64,000 nucleotides of DNA, from contig NZ_QBKH01000006.1 of NCBI RefSeq assembly GCF_003054045.1, forward strand, positions 310,001-374,000. The letters are read 5' to 3'. Of this stretch, positions 27,166 through 36,498 are shown in pieces. The stretch is from Sphingobacterium faecium (GTDB lineage Bacteria; Bacteroidota; Bacteroidia; Sphingobacteriales; Sphingobacteriaceae). How positions within the stretch are numbered: the stretch's first letter is position 1; every line of letters begins with the position of its first letter. Under the pieces are notes generated by a model, which saw only the letters and a program-made list of their open reading frames with translations, was not told the origin of the DNA and did not search any database. A program made the translations under genes and the position numbers.

Positions 27166-28245
27166 TTAATACCTAACTTGTAAGACTATTTCACCTAGAT
27201 CGGCTAAATCTTCTTGTGTTGTAAAGACCACACGGCCTTTTTTTGACAATACTTCCCAAGCGATATTACTCACAATATCATCAAGTGCATTTTCGTGGTT
27301 TGTATCTTCTACAAGATCAAAAGTTCTTTCGTCTAGCATGACCACTGGTTGCGCAAAATCATTATGAACGATCAGAAGCTCTCCGCGACCATCTAATGCC
27401 GCTTGATAGATTTCTTGTAAGTCGGTCAGTACTTTACCTGTCCCAACAGCTTCTTTCATCTGACTGATGGCTTGGGTACGCTCTTGCTGCTGTAGGGATT
27501 CAATAATCTTCCAAGATTGTTTGACGATTTCATGAGGAGCCACATGATTATAATTGATTGCAGCATGACCAATATAAGCAGCTGGGATATCGGCTACCTG
27601 TTGCAGTTTGCTGTAATTATCTTCTGTAGCAATCACGATGCAGGGCAATCCAGTTTCGTGGTGCACTTTTACGAATGCTTTATCGACATGATTTAGATAC
27701 TCACGCACCATGTTGTCCACTTTTCGGGCATTGCTGCCTTGGTCTGCATTTTCAACTTGAAGCGTATTCTCAGCAAAAGGAAAGTCATCATTAGTGATTT
27801 CAGTAATTATACTATCATTGACTGCTTCATAGATTCCTACGCCACTTTGCGACAACAGCATCAATAAATAATTGGTACTTCTATTATTGGATTTGATGAG
27901 TGAGCGTACAGCAAATCTTTCGGCGATATGTACACCTTCGTGACTAGTCTGCCATGCAGATTTTATAATTTCCTCTGTATCATTGGATAGAAAAATATGT
28001 AAACTGTCCAAGCTATAATTGAGATCAATTTTAGCACTTATAGTCTGTATTTTTTCTAATAGCGGCGCTATCGTTTTTTTATCAAACTCTGCAGTCAATC
28101 GATCCTCGGCTTCTTTAAGTAAATTTTTCAATGAAACAGCATCTGTCAAGTTGTCCGGATGCGTGCGATGTGTATTCAGTGATATGGTTACACAAGGAAT
28201 ACTTTTTACATTGGCGATTTTCTGTAATTGTTCTTTTAATATCAT
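27166..28245 (-). CDS. Bacterial archaeo-eukaryotic release factor-like (baeRF) protein
   Basis: The protein has 359 residues and matches the baeRF3/7-type layout: an N-terminal domain (VKSIPCVTISLNTHRTHPDN), a central eRF1 domain-2-like region (GVGIYEAVNDSIITEI, HHETGLPCIVIATEDNYSKL), and a C-terminal L7Ae-like region (ALDGRGELLIVHNDF). No GGQ peptide-release motif is seen. These families have been predicted to act on stalled ribosomes or tRNA in stress, from genome context only. The gene is monocistronic and divergent from the Mo-enzyme operon. Confidence 0.75.
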   Translation of the reverse strand: MILKEQLQKIANVKSIPCVTISLNTHRTHPDNLTDAVSLKNLLKEAEDRLTAEFDKKTIAPLLEKIQTISAKIDLNYSLDSLHIFLSNDTEEIIKSAWQTSHEGVHIAERFAVRSLIKSNNRSTNYLLMLLSQSGVGIYEAVNDSIITEITNDDFPFAENTLQVENADQGSNARKVDNMVREYLNHVDKAFVKVHHETGLPCIVIATEDNYSKLQQVADIPAAYIGHAAINYNHVAPHEIVKQSWKIIESLQQQERTQAISQMKEAVGTGKVLTDLQEIYQAALDGRGELLIVHNDFAQPVVMLDERTFDLVEDTNHENALDDIVSNIAWEVLSKKGRVVFTTQEDLADLGEIVLQVRY

Positions 28246-28704
28246 AACTTTTACATTTTATTAATCAGAAATTTAATTTAAAACTGATATTTGTTGAGTG
28301 TTTTGTTAATATAGTTAAAAAACACTTCATACCCAAGAAAGTTTGGGTATTTAACTTTATCTTAACAGGGAAAAGATCTTCTTGATGAATGTGTTTGTGA
28401 ATGGACATAAGTTCTATTGATGGAAATCAATTCAAGCATCTGCAGCGTGAACAGCCTACCAGTAAGAATGGTAGGAAAAACAGGAATACGGGTAGATGAT
28501 AGCTGGTCTTTATTACTGAAATTTGATACGGAGTGGTCAATGCTAGATGGATGATCAGGAGATGTTATGTGATGATCGGATATAAATCAATGCTATTTGG
28601 TGGTTCATAAAACCTTTGACCTATTTTATTTGTTTTAACAGTAACTCAAGTGGAGTAGATCGAGCATTTTATGTCTGCTTTATGGCGTAAAAAATATTCT
28701 AATT
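28246..28704. other. Divergent intergenic region before the molybdoenzyme operon
   Basis: A 459-base gap between the baeRF gene and the Mo-enzyme operon. It contains the ATACCCAA...TTGGGTAT palindrome at 28329-28350, matching the one at 4933-4952. Promoters for both directions must lie here, but I see no unambiguous -7 box. No ORF of note. Confidence 0.5.
28329..28350. repeat. Second copy of palindrome ATACCCAA-N6-TTGGGTAT
   Basis: The same 8-bp arms as at 4933-4952, here with spacer gaaagt, upstream of both divergent genes. It could be an operator or a conserved hairpin. Confidence 0.6.
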
Positions 28705-29298
28705 ATGAAGAAAAATACGAATTTTAGTAGAAGATTTTTTTTAAAAACTACAGGAGCATTCACATTACTGGCGTCCATTCCTGCAGTTTTAAAAGCTACT
28801 TATATACAGGTTAAGGAGTTTATTGTTCCTTCTAAACGTATTGTACCTTTAACAGTTTCTGTCAATAAAAAAGCGTATCAGCTGGATTCAGATACCCGTA
28901 CCACTTTGTTAGATTTGTTGCGTGAGAATTTGGATTTGACAGGTACTAAAAAAGGTTGCGATCATGGTCAGTGCGGGGCATGCACGGTACATGTTGATGG
29001 AGAACGGGTCCTCAGTTGTTTGACGCTCTCTGCGATGCTAGTCGGGAAGGAAGTGACGACTATCGAAGGTATTGCCGATGGTGATCACTTGCATCCTATG
29101 CAAGAGGCTTTTATATCCTGCGATGGATTTCAATGTGGATACTGCACTCCCGGTCAGATTATGTCTGCTATTGCTTGTGTCAAAGAGGGGCATACCCATT
29201 CCGTCGAAGATATTAAGGAATATATGAGCGGCAATCTTTGTCGTTGTGGAGCCTATAATGGTATCGTTGAATCTATTCAAAAAGTTGCTGCATCATGA
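28705..29298 (+). CDS. paoA: Xanthine dehydrogenase family iron-sulfur subunit (PaoA-like), Tat-exported
   Basis: The 197-residue protein has a Tat signal with SRRFFLK at 8-14 and a hydrophobic stretch, then a plant-type [2Fe-2S] ferredoxin domain (C85, C90, C93, C105) and the second cluster domain (C144, C147, C179, C181). This matches the small subunit of periplasmic aldehyde oxidoreductase PaoABC. It passes electrons from the molybdenum centre to FAD. As the only subunit with a Tat signal it should carry the folded complex out. It overlaps the next gene by four bases. Confidence 0.92.
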   Translation: MKKNTNFSRRFFLKTTGAFTLLASIPAVLKATYIQVKEFIVPSKRIVPLTVSVNKKAYQLDSDTRTTLLDLLRENLDLTGTKKGCDHGQCGACTVHVDGERVLSCLTLSAMLVGKEVTTIEGIADGDHLHPMQEAFISCDGFQCGYCTPGQIMSAIACVKEGHTHSVEDIKEYMSGNLCRCGAYNGIVESIQKVAAS

Positions 29299-30272
29299 AG
29301 CCATTCGAACTTATAAAAGTGACCAATACCAAGACTGCACTTTCACATAAAAAAGAACAAGTACAGTATATCGCTGGAGGGACCAATCTGGTCGACCTCA
29401 TGAAAAAAAATATTCATCTTCCGGATACTTTATTGGATATAAATGATGCACTTATACGTCACATCGACAAAAAGGATAATCGTATTTTTATTGGAGCAAT
29501 GGTTCGTAATACAGAAATCGCAACAGATAAAACGGTTTTAAAAGAGCTGCCCTTACTGTCCAAAGCCGTTTTAGCTGGTGCTTCTCCTCAAATTCGTAAT
29601 ATGGCATCTACCGGTGGCAACATTTTGCAGCGAACCCGATGTCCCTATTTTTATGATATCACGACCAGCTGCAATAAACGGATACCGGGTTCTGGATGTA
29701 GTGCATATGAAGGCGAAAATAGAATGAGTGCGGTAATCGGATATAGTAAGGACTGCGTAGCTGTTCATCCATCTGATCTATGCGTGGCATTTGTGGCATT
29801 GGATGCGCAAGTACACGTAATCGATACAGATCATAAAAAATCAATTATTCCTTTTCAGGATTTTCATCGTCTCCCTGGAAATGATCCTCATTTGGATAAT
29901 AACTTACCTGAGCATGCCTTGATTTCCTTTATTGAAATACCTGAAAATCCATTTGCGCGAAATTGTGCTTATATCAAAATTAGGGATCGTGCATCTTATG
30001 CTTTTGCTTTAGTTTCGGTAGCTGCGGCTTTACATATGCAAGGAGATCGTATTATTGATGCCAGGCTTGCTTCTGGAGGAGTAGCACATAAACCTTGGCG
30101 CTGGTTGGAGGCAGAAGAATTTTTAAGAGGTAAAAATGTAAGCGATCTTGTTTTTAGCCAAGCTGCGGATATCATTGTCGGAGATTTACATCCCCTGGCA
30201 CACAATGGTTTCAAATCTAACATGTTGAAAGGTGCTGTAGAGACTGCTCTCGCACAATGCCTTGTCGTTTAA
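29295..30272 (+). CDS. paoB: FAD-binding subunit with extra iron-sulfur loop (PaoB-like)
   Basis: This 325-residue FAD-binding subunit of the xanthine dehydrogenase family has the FAD loop YIAGGTNLVDLMK at 25-37. As in PaoB, there is an inserted segment with four cysteines, C116, C126, C135 and C154 (QRTRCPY, SCNKRIPGSGCSAYEG, SKDCVAVHPSD), expected to hold an additional [4Fe-4S] cluster. The C-terminal CO_deh_flav_C domain is present. It has no signal, so it must be exported in complex with the small subunit. Confidence 0.92.
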   Translation: MKPFELIKVTNTKTALSHKKEQVQYIAGGTNLVDLMKKNIHLPDTLLDINDALIRHIDKKDNRIFIGAMVRNTEIATDKTVLKELPLLSKAVLAGASPQIRNMASTGGNILQRTRCPYFYDITTSCNKRIPGSGCSAYEGENRMSAVIGYSKDCVAVHPSDLCVAFVALDAQVHVIDTDHKKSIIPFQDFHRLPGNDPHLDNNLPEHALISFIEIPENPFARNCAYIKIRDRASYAFALVSVAAALHMQGDRIIDARLASGGVAHKPWRWLEAEEFLRGKNVSDLVFSQAADIIVGDLHPLAHNGFKSNMLKGAVETALAQCLVV

Positions 30273-30338
30273 TCGGTTTAAATAACTGGAATTATTGGTC
30301 ATTGTACCTAATTTTTTCGAAAAAAATAAAATGTAAGC

Positions 30339-32546
30339 ATGAGATACTTCGAACAACAACATCAACCACCGCGAGAAGGGCGCGTTGAAGCGTTGGATAA
30401 AGTTACCGGAAAAGGTAAATACGCTGCAGAATATAAATTAGATGGCATGTGTTATGCGGTTTTGATAGGTAGTACCATTGCTAGTGGAAAGATCAAAAAT
30501 ATGGATTTGACAAAAGCAAAACAAGTCAAATCGGTCATCGGTTTTGTTTCCCATTTACAAAAACCTGAAGTCCCTGGATTTGCGAGCGAGGCGATGATCA
30601 AAGCCTCACGCTTTGGGCTTCCGATCTTTCATACGGATACCATTTACTTTAAAGGGCAACCCATCATATTGGTCATAGCGGAAACACTTGAAGATGCCAC
30701 GTATGCAGCTTCTCTGGTAGAAGTGGAGTATGAGACGGCTCCATTTAATGTCGATTTTGAATCTAGCTATGGGGCAGTGCCTATGAAAGAAGCAGGGAAA
30801 GAGCGGGGAAAATTGGATGCATGGAGCGATGCAGCTGTTGTCGTCCAAGAAGAGTATAACATCAAGCCTGAAGTACACCATCCGATGGAAATGCATGCTA
30901 CGATCGCCCAATGGACCAGTGAAGATCATCTCATGCTATATGACAAGACGCAGGGCGTAAATAATGTTCAACAGGTCATTGCACCTTTATTTAACCTGAA
31001 AAAGGAGCATATAGAAGTGATGAGCGAATTTGTTGGCGGAGGCTTCGGTTCTGGACTTCGCGTATGGCCTCATGTGCTGGCTGCGATTATGGGTGCTAAA
31101 CAGGTTAAAAGGCCTGTAAAACTCATGCTGACCCGCCCCCAAATGTTTATCGGAACAGGATACCGGCCTGCCTCATGGCAAAGAATCAAGTTGGGTGCAG
31201 ACCTCTCTGGCAAGTTTTTGGGTATTCATCATCAAGCCAAAAACGAAACTTCGCTCTACGAACGTTTTTCTGATCAGATCACCCGAGTGACCCGATTGAT
31301 CTACAACTTTGACCACCTAAAAACCGAAGATGCTCTAGTACCTTTAAATATAAATGCGGCTACGTGGATGCGTGGACCAGGTGACTGTACGGGAGATTTT
31401 GCGATCGAGTGTGCGATTGACGAACTGAGTTATAAACTGAAAATGGATCCGCTAGATGTACGATCTAAAAATATTGCTGCAACACATCATCCTGACAATA
31501 AGCTGCCATGGTCATCCAACTACCTGCTGGATTGTATGACAGAAGGTGCGAAACGGATCGGATGGAAAAATCGAAATGCTGCACCTAATGCCATGCGGGA
31601 AGGGGACTGGCATGTTGGTTATGGAATGTCTGTTGGGATGTGGAATGCAGGAAGAAATAAAACTAGTGCCGCCATTAAAATGATGTCGAACGGTCAGATT
31701 ATCGTACAAACGGCTATGACTGATATCGGAACGGGTACAGGTACGGGTATGAAAAATATAGCGCACGAGCTGACAGGGATTCCTAGAAACAAAATTACGA
31801 TTGAATTGGGTAACTCCAATTTACCACCTGCACCAAGTCAAGGTGGAAGTACAGGAATGTCATCTGTGAGTGGTGCAGTAGTTGATGCGGTCAATCTGCT
31901 AAAATTAAAACTTGCTGAATATGCTGCAGTAACGAACCTTAAATTTAAAGACGCGCCTGAAGAATCAATTGTATTGTCTGAAACAGGAATTTCGTTAGCT
32001 CATGAACCGACTGTAAAGGTCTCCTACAGCGATCTCTGGAAGACTAATAAATTAGATACTGTAGTGGTGGAGGCGACATCCGCACCAGGGGAGGAACGCA
32101 AGAAATATGCTTTCTGCTCTTCTGCTGCTCATTTTTGCCAAGTTAGAGTCAACATAAAAACTGGAAAAGTGAAGATTGATAAATTGATCTGTGTTGCTGA
32201 TGGAGGTAAAATAGTGAATGAAAAGGCCGCTGCTAATCAGATGTCAGGTGCTGCAGTAGGAGGGATTGGAATGGCTTTGATGGAAGAAAGACGCTTTGAT
32301 CATAGATTTGGTGGACTTATTGGTGATGATTTGGCTGGTTACCATTTTCCAGTCAATGCTGATGCCCCAATCATTGATGTGAGTTTTATCGGTAAACCGG
32401 ACCCTCATATTAATCCTACAGGAGCAAAGGGTCTGGGTGAGGTCGGGATTATTGGTACTGCGGCAGCAATCGCAAATGCCATATATCATGCGACAGGAAA
32501 GCGGCTACGTGATCTGCCCATCACAGCAGATCAGATACTAAGTTAA
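30339..32546 (+). CDS. paoC: Molybdopterin-binding catalytic subunit (PaoC-like aldehyde oxidoreductase)
   Basis: The protein has 735 residues. It carries the aldehyde oxidase/xanthine dehydrogenase a/b hammerhead domain at the N-terminus (REGRVEALDKVTGKGKYAAE), the FVGGGFGSG segment, QGGSTGMSSVSGAV, and the catalytic-glutamate segment GAKGLGEVGIIG near residue 700. The length suits PaoC, so a molybdopterin cytosine dinucleotide cofactor is expected. It oxidises an aldehyde or aromatic substrate to the acid using water oxygen. The adjacent XdhC protein should sulfurate and insert the cofactor. Confidence 0.93.
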   Translation: MRYFEQQHQPPREGRVEALDKVTGKGKYAAEYKLDGMCYAVLIGSTIASGKIKNMDLTKAKQVKSVIGFVSHLQKPEVPGFASEAMIKASRFGLPIFHTDTIYFKGQPIILVIAETLEDATYAASLVEVEYETAPFNVDFESSYGAVPMKEAGKERGKLDAWSDAAVVVQEEYNIKPEVHHPMEMHATIAQWTSEDHLMLYDKTQGVNNVQQVIAPLFNLKKEHIEVMSEFVGGGFGSGLRVWPHVLAAIMGAKQVKRPVKLMLTRPQMFIGTGYRPASWQRIKLGADLSGKFLGIHHQAKNETSLYERFSDQITRVTRLIYNFDHLKTEDALVPLNINAATWMRGPGDCTGDFAIECAIDELSYKLKMDPLDVRSKNIAATHHPDNKLPWSSNYLLDCMTEGAKRIGWKNRNAAPNAMREGDWHVGYGMSVGMWNAGRNKTSAAIKMMSNGQIIVQTAMTDIGTGTGTGMKNIAHELTGIPRNKITIELGNSNLPPAPSQGGSTGMSSVSGAVVDAVNLLKLKLAEYAAVTNLKFKDAPEESIVLSETGISLAHEPTVKVSYSDLWKTNKLDTVVVEATSAPGEERKKYAFCSSAAHFCQVRVNIKTGKVKIDKLICVADGGKIVNEKAAANQMSGAAVGGIGMALMEERRFDHRFGGLIGDDLAGYHFPVNADAPIIDVSFIGKPDPHINPTGAKGLGEVGIIGTAAAIANAIYHATGKRLRDLPITADQILS

Positions 32547-32606
32547 GTACGATGGTTACTAGGGTTTTATAATTAATATATAGCATTCAAAATTGAGGTG
32601 TAAAAG

Positions 32607-33737
32607 ATGAGTGAATTGGGGGATATTATCGCAGCCTATCGGAAAGCAGAACAGGAACAAATTCGTACCGTATTAGCGACAGTGGTTAAAGTGGAAGGGT
32701 CGTCTTATCGGATGCCGGGAGCACGGATGCTTGTTTCGGAATATGGGGAGATGACGGGAGCCATCAGTGGTGGCTGTCTAGAAGGAGATGCACTCCGAAG
32801 AGCGCTATTGGCGCTTCACCAACAAAGCAATAAATTGGTGACTTACGATACGACCCATGAGTCAGATCAACATATCGGTATCCAACTCGGATGTAATGGA
32901 ATTGTGCATATCTTGTTTGAATATATTGATTCAACAGATCCCTATCACCCCATCGCATTATTGGAGAAATTACTTCACCAACGAGTACCAGCGATCGTTA
33001 CGACTGTCTTTTCATTTGACCGGAATGCTCAACAACAGGGAACCTGCTGCATCCAGCTTGAAAAGGAGACGATCAGCAACCCACATATCAGTATCTCTTG
33101 CGCAAACCTGAAACCCTTGATGGCGCAAGTGAATCATAATAAGGAAACATTAAGGACTGTTTTGGAACATGATCAGGTGAAGTATGAACTTTTACTGGAA
33201 TATCATTTACCCACGGTACATCTGTTGATTATTGGTGCTGGAAATGACGTGCAACCTGTCGCTGAGATGGCTGCCATCATCGGTTTTGAAGTGACTGTGA
33301 TTGACGGCCGTGCCAGCCATGCGACTGCAGATCGATTTAAAATGGCTAAACGGGTGATCGTATCGTCAGCTACTGATGTTGTTCATCAAGTGGATATCGA
33401 CCATTATACTGTTGCGGTATTGATGTCCCACAATTACGATTATGATAAAACAATATTGAAGCAGCTTGTCAATACCTCCTGTTCATATATTGGTTTATTA
33501 GGTCCTAAAAAGCGTTTTCAGCGTGTTGTAACTGAAATGCAAGAGGAAGGGATTGTGATCGACACCGCTGCACAGGCAAAATTGCATGGTCCTGTTGGCC
33601 TTGATATCGGAGCCCAAACTTCTGCAGCGATTGCACTCGCTATACTTGCAGAGATAAAAGCCTTTCTGCACCAGCGTTCAGGAAATTTTCTTCGAGACCG
33701 AACAGAAAAAATGCACCATGATATCTCTACACTATAA
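32607..33737 (+). CDS. XdhC family cofactor maturation protein (PaoD-like)
   Basis: The 376-residue protein begins with the XdhC/CoxI domain, with VEGSSYRMPGARML and ISGGCLEGD, followed by a C-terminal Rossmann-like domain (LLIIGAGNDVQPVAEMAA). XdhC proteins bind molybdenum cofactor, promote its sulfuration by a cysteine desulfurase, and hand it to the apoenzyme. The gene lies between the catalytic subunit and moaA, linking enzyme to cofactor synthesis. Confidence 0.92.
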   Translation: MSELGDIIAAYRKAEQEQIRTVLATVVKVEGSSYRMPGARMLVSEYGEMTGAISGGCLEGDALRRALLALHQQSNKLVTYDTTHESDQHIGIQLGCNGIVHILFEYIDSTDPYHPIALLEKLLHQRVPAIVTTVFSFDRNAQQQGTCCIQLEKETISNPHISISCANLKPLMAQVNHNKETLRTVLEHDQVKYELLLEYHLPTVHLLIIGAGNDVQPVAEMAAIIGFEVTVIDGRASHATADRFKMAKRVIVSSATDVVHQVDIDHYTVAVLMSHNYDYDKTILKQLVNTSCSYIGLLGPKKRFQRVVTEMQEEGIVIDTAAQAKLHGPVGLDIGAQTSAAIALAILAEIKAFLHQRSGNFLRDRTEKMHHDISTL

Positions 33738-33745
33738 TATATACT

Positions 33746-34726
33746 ATGCTATTCGATAAATTTGGCCGCCAACATACTTATCTTCGGATCTCGCTTACAG
33801 ATAATTGCAACTTGCGTTGTTTTTACTGTATGCCTGAAGAAGAATATGCATTTGCGCCTCATGCTAAGCTGATGCAACCAGACGAAATACTTACTATTGC
33901 TCATACCTTTATTGCCCAGGGGATTACAAAAATACGGTTGACTGGTGGAGAGCCATTTGTACGGAAAGATGCTGATCAAATTTTGGCGGGTTTGGCAACG
34001 TTACCTGTTGAACTTACCTGTACAACAAATGGAGTACGCGTGGATACTTTATTGCCCATGATCAAAGCGGCGAATTTCAGTAGTATCAATATTAGTCTGG
34101 ACACGCTAAAGCCTGAAAAATTTCATAAAATAACTGGAAGAAATCTATTTCATCAAGTTCGGTCCAATACTGATCTGCTATTGAAAAGTGGGATCACTTG
34201 TAAATTGAATGTGGTCATCATGAAAGGTTTAAATGATGACGAAATAGTGGATTTTGTGGCGCTTACTGAAACTATGCCATTGGAAGTTAGATTTATCGAA
34301 TTTATGCCCTTTAGTGGCAATAAGTGGACAAGCAATCAGGTATTTACGTTGCAAGAGATAAAAACAGTGATTCAAAGTCGGTATGCCATGGAGGAACAGG
34401 AGGGGAGTATTCATGATACGGCGAAGCATTTTCGCATTTCAGGTCATCGCGGTTCTATCGCAGTGATCAGTACGATGAGTGAACCTTTTTGTAGTGGATG
34501 CAATCGCATTCGATTGACTGCAGATGGTAAATTGAAAAATTGTTTATTCTCGACTGCCGAAACGGATTTGTTAACTGCTCTCCGTTTGGGAAAACCCATA
34601 TTGCCTTTGATAAAAGCCAATATTGAAGCAAAAGCATTTGCTTTAGGAGGGCAGTTGAAGGAAGATTTTACGCAAATAGATACCGATCAACTTGAAAATA
34701 GAAGTATGATAACTATTGGAGGATAA
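33746..34726 (+). CDS. moaA: GTP 3',8-cyclase MoaA
   Basis: This 326-residue radical SAM enzyme has the SAM cluster motif C21-x3-C25-x2-C28 (CNLRCFYC), a second cluster motif CSGCNRIRLTADGKLKNCLF near the C-terminus, and the essential terminal GG (ITIGG). With MoaC it converts GTP to cyclic pyranopterin monophosphate, the first step of Moco synthesis. It ends at the ATG of the next gene, so translation is probably coupled. Confidence 0.97.
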   Translation: MLFDKFGRQHTYLRISLTDNCNLRCFYCMPEEEYAFAPHAKLMQPDEILTIAHTFIAQGITKIRLTGGEPFVRKDADQILAGLATLPVELTCTTNGVRVDTLLPMIKAANFSSINISLDTLKPEKFHKITGRNLFHQVRSNTDLLLKSGITCKLNVVIMKGLNDDEIVDFVALTETMPLEVRFIEFMPFSGNKWTSNQVFTLQEIKTVIQSRYAMEEQEGSIHDTAKHFRISGHRGSIAVISTMSEPFCSGCNRIRLTADGKLKNCLFSTAETDLLTALRLGKPILPLIKANIEAKAFALGGQLKEDFTQIDTDQLENRSMITIGG

Positions 34727-36492
34727 TGAATAATACTGGAATTATAATTTTGGCTGCCGGCAATTCCTCTCGTTTGGGAACTGCAAAACAGCTGCTGCAT
34801 TATCAGGGTCAAACGTTATTGTTGCATATCGTACAAGAAGCATTGTCCTGTCATCCTGCTGCTGTTATTGTCGTTGTTGGTGCCGAAGCTCAAGCGATCG
34901 CTGAAACACTAGCTGATCGAGACGTTAGCATTTGCTATAATGCGGACTGGTCAACGGGCATGGCTTCTTCTATCCGTAAGGGGATGACGCAGTTAATCGC
35001 AGAGAACAGTATGGTGACGAACTGTATCGTTACTGTAAGTGATCAACCTCATCTATCGGGACAAAATTTTAGCCAATTAGATAAGCTGCAATCTAAAACT
35101 GGAAAGGGTATAGTTGCCTCGACTTATGCAGGTACCATCGGTGTCCCTGTTTTATTTACGCATCCTTATTTTGAATTGCTGCTATCGTTACAAGGTGATC
35201 AGGGTGCGAAAAAAATTGTGGGGCAGCACTTGGATGACCTGGCAACCGTTGGTTTCGAACAGGGTGCTATTGATATCGATACGCCTGAAGATATGATACA
35301 CTTGAGTCAAAAACTGGTGACTGTTTCCGAGGCGCAAGCAATCATCAGGAAATATGCAACCCATGACTACATCAGCTGTAAAAGTCTGACTGATGTTAAC
35401 GGATATGTGCTGGCAGAATCTATTGTTTCTACGTGTGATATTCCTAATTTCAGACAGTCGTCGATGGATGGTTATGCGATCAGATATGCGGATCGTATGG
35501 ATACACTAGAAATCGTAGGAGAGATGCGTGCTGGAAGACAGGCTCGTGTAACATTAACCTTCGGACAAGCAGTTCGTGTGTTTACGGGAGCACCGTTACC
35601 TGAAGGAGCAGATACCGTTGTGATGCAGGAAAAAGTCTTTCGCGAGGATGATAAACTGACTATTAAAGACGATCAGCTTACCATTGGTATGCATGTGCGT
35701 CAAAAAGGGAGTGAGGCACAGCAAGGTGCATTGGCTTTAGGCGCAGGTCATCTGCTTACACCTGCTGCCATTGGATTTTTGGGGGGAATAGGATGTCAAG
35801 AGGTACTGGTCTATGATGGTCCAACAGTAGGTATTATCGTGACAGGTGATGAATTGCAGGAATTGGGCAAATCACTCAATTTTGGTCAGGTTTATGAATC
35901 TAATTCACTTCAGCTTCGGGCAGCTCTTCAGCAAGCAGGAATAAAGAAGGTGCAACGCTATCATGCTCCAGATGATCCTAAAAAGCTGGAAGCAGTATTG
36001 ACAGCAGCACTGCAGGATTGCGATTTGATTTTATTGGTAGGAGGGGTGAGCGTAGGTGATTATGACTTTGTTGTTCAGACTGCTGTTGCACAATCTGTCG
36101 TACCGCATTTTCATCAAGTAAAACAAAAACCTGGTAAACCACTATTTTTCGGGACTAAGGGTAAGCAGCTGGTATTTGGATTGCCTGGTAATCCTTCATC
36201 AGCATTGACTTGCTTTTATTTGTATGTTTTGCCTGCTCTCGATCAGATGATGCAGCGTCCTGAGTCACTTTTGACAAAAACAGCCATAACAACAGCAGAT
36301 TATTATAAAAATACAGGCTTGACGCATTTTATTAAGGCTTATATCGATGATGAAGGTCGGGTGCTGCCCTTACAGGCACAGGAATCGTATCGATTGCAGT
36401 CGTATGCACATGCCAACTGTTTGCTTGTGCTCCAGGAAGAATCTCCAGGTGTGCAGGCGGGTGAAGAAGTTCAAATCATTTTATTGCCTTAA
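34726..36492 (+). CDS. Fusion: molybdenum cofactor nucleotidyltransferase (MocA-like) plus MoeA
   Basis: The 588 residues contain two domains. Residues 1 to about 200 form a MocA/MobA-type nucleotidyltransferase (LAAGNSSRLGTAKQLL at 7-22, VSDQPHL near 105). Residues about 205-588 form MoeA, with RQSSMDGYAIRY, GVSVGDYDFV and FGLPGNPSSALTCF. MocA adds CMP to Moco and MoeA inserts molybdate; a fusion joins the two consecutive steps. MCD output suits the PaoC-type enzyme. The CTP specificity is inferred from the enzyme context. Confidence 0.92.
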   Translation: MNNTGIIILAAGNSSRLGTAKQLLHYQGQTLLLHIVQEALSCHPAAVIVVVGAEAQAIAETLADRDVSICYNADWSTGMASSIRKGMTQLIAENSMVTNCIVTVSDQPHLSGQNFSQLDKLQSKTGKGIVASTYAGTIGVPVLFTHPYFELLLSLQGDQGAKKIVGQHLDDLATVGFEQGAIDIDTPEDMIHLSQKLVTVSEAQAIIRKYATHDYISCKSLTDVNGYVLAESIVSTCDIPNFRQSSMDGYAIRYADRMDTLEIVGEMRAGRQARVTLTFGQAVRVFTGAPLPEGADTVVMQEKVFREDDKLTIKDDQLTIGMHVRQKGSEAQQGALALGAGHLLTPAAIGFLGGIGCQEVLVYDGPTVGIIVTGDELQELGKSLNFGQVYESNSLQLRAALQQAGIKKVQRYHAPDDPKKLEAVLTAALQDCDLILLVGGVSVGDYDFVVQTAVAQSVVPHFHQVKQKPGKPLFFGTKGKQLVFGLPGNPSSALTCFYLYVLPALDQMMQRPESLLTKTAITTADYYKNTGLTHFIKAYIDDEGRVLPLQAQESYRLQSYAHANCLLVLQEESPGVQAGEEVQIILLP

Positions 36493-36498
36493 TGGACC

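Noticed and set aside
28246..28704. Moco riboswitch upstream of the molybdoenzyme operon
   Set aside because: No recognisable Moco-RNA core or terminator switch was seen; the only structure is the short palindrome.
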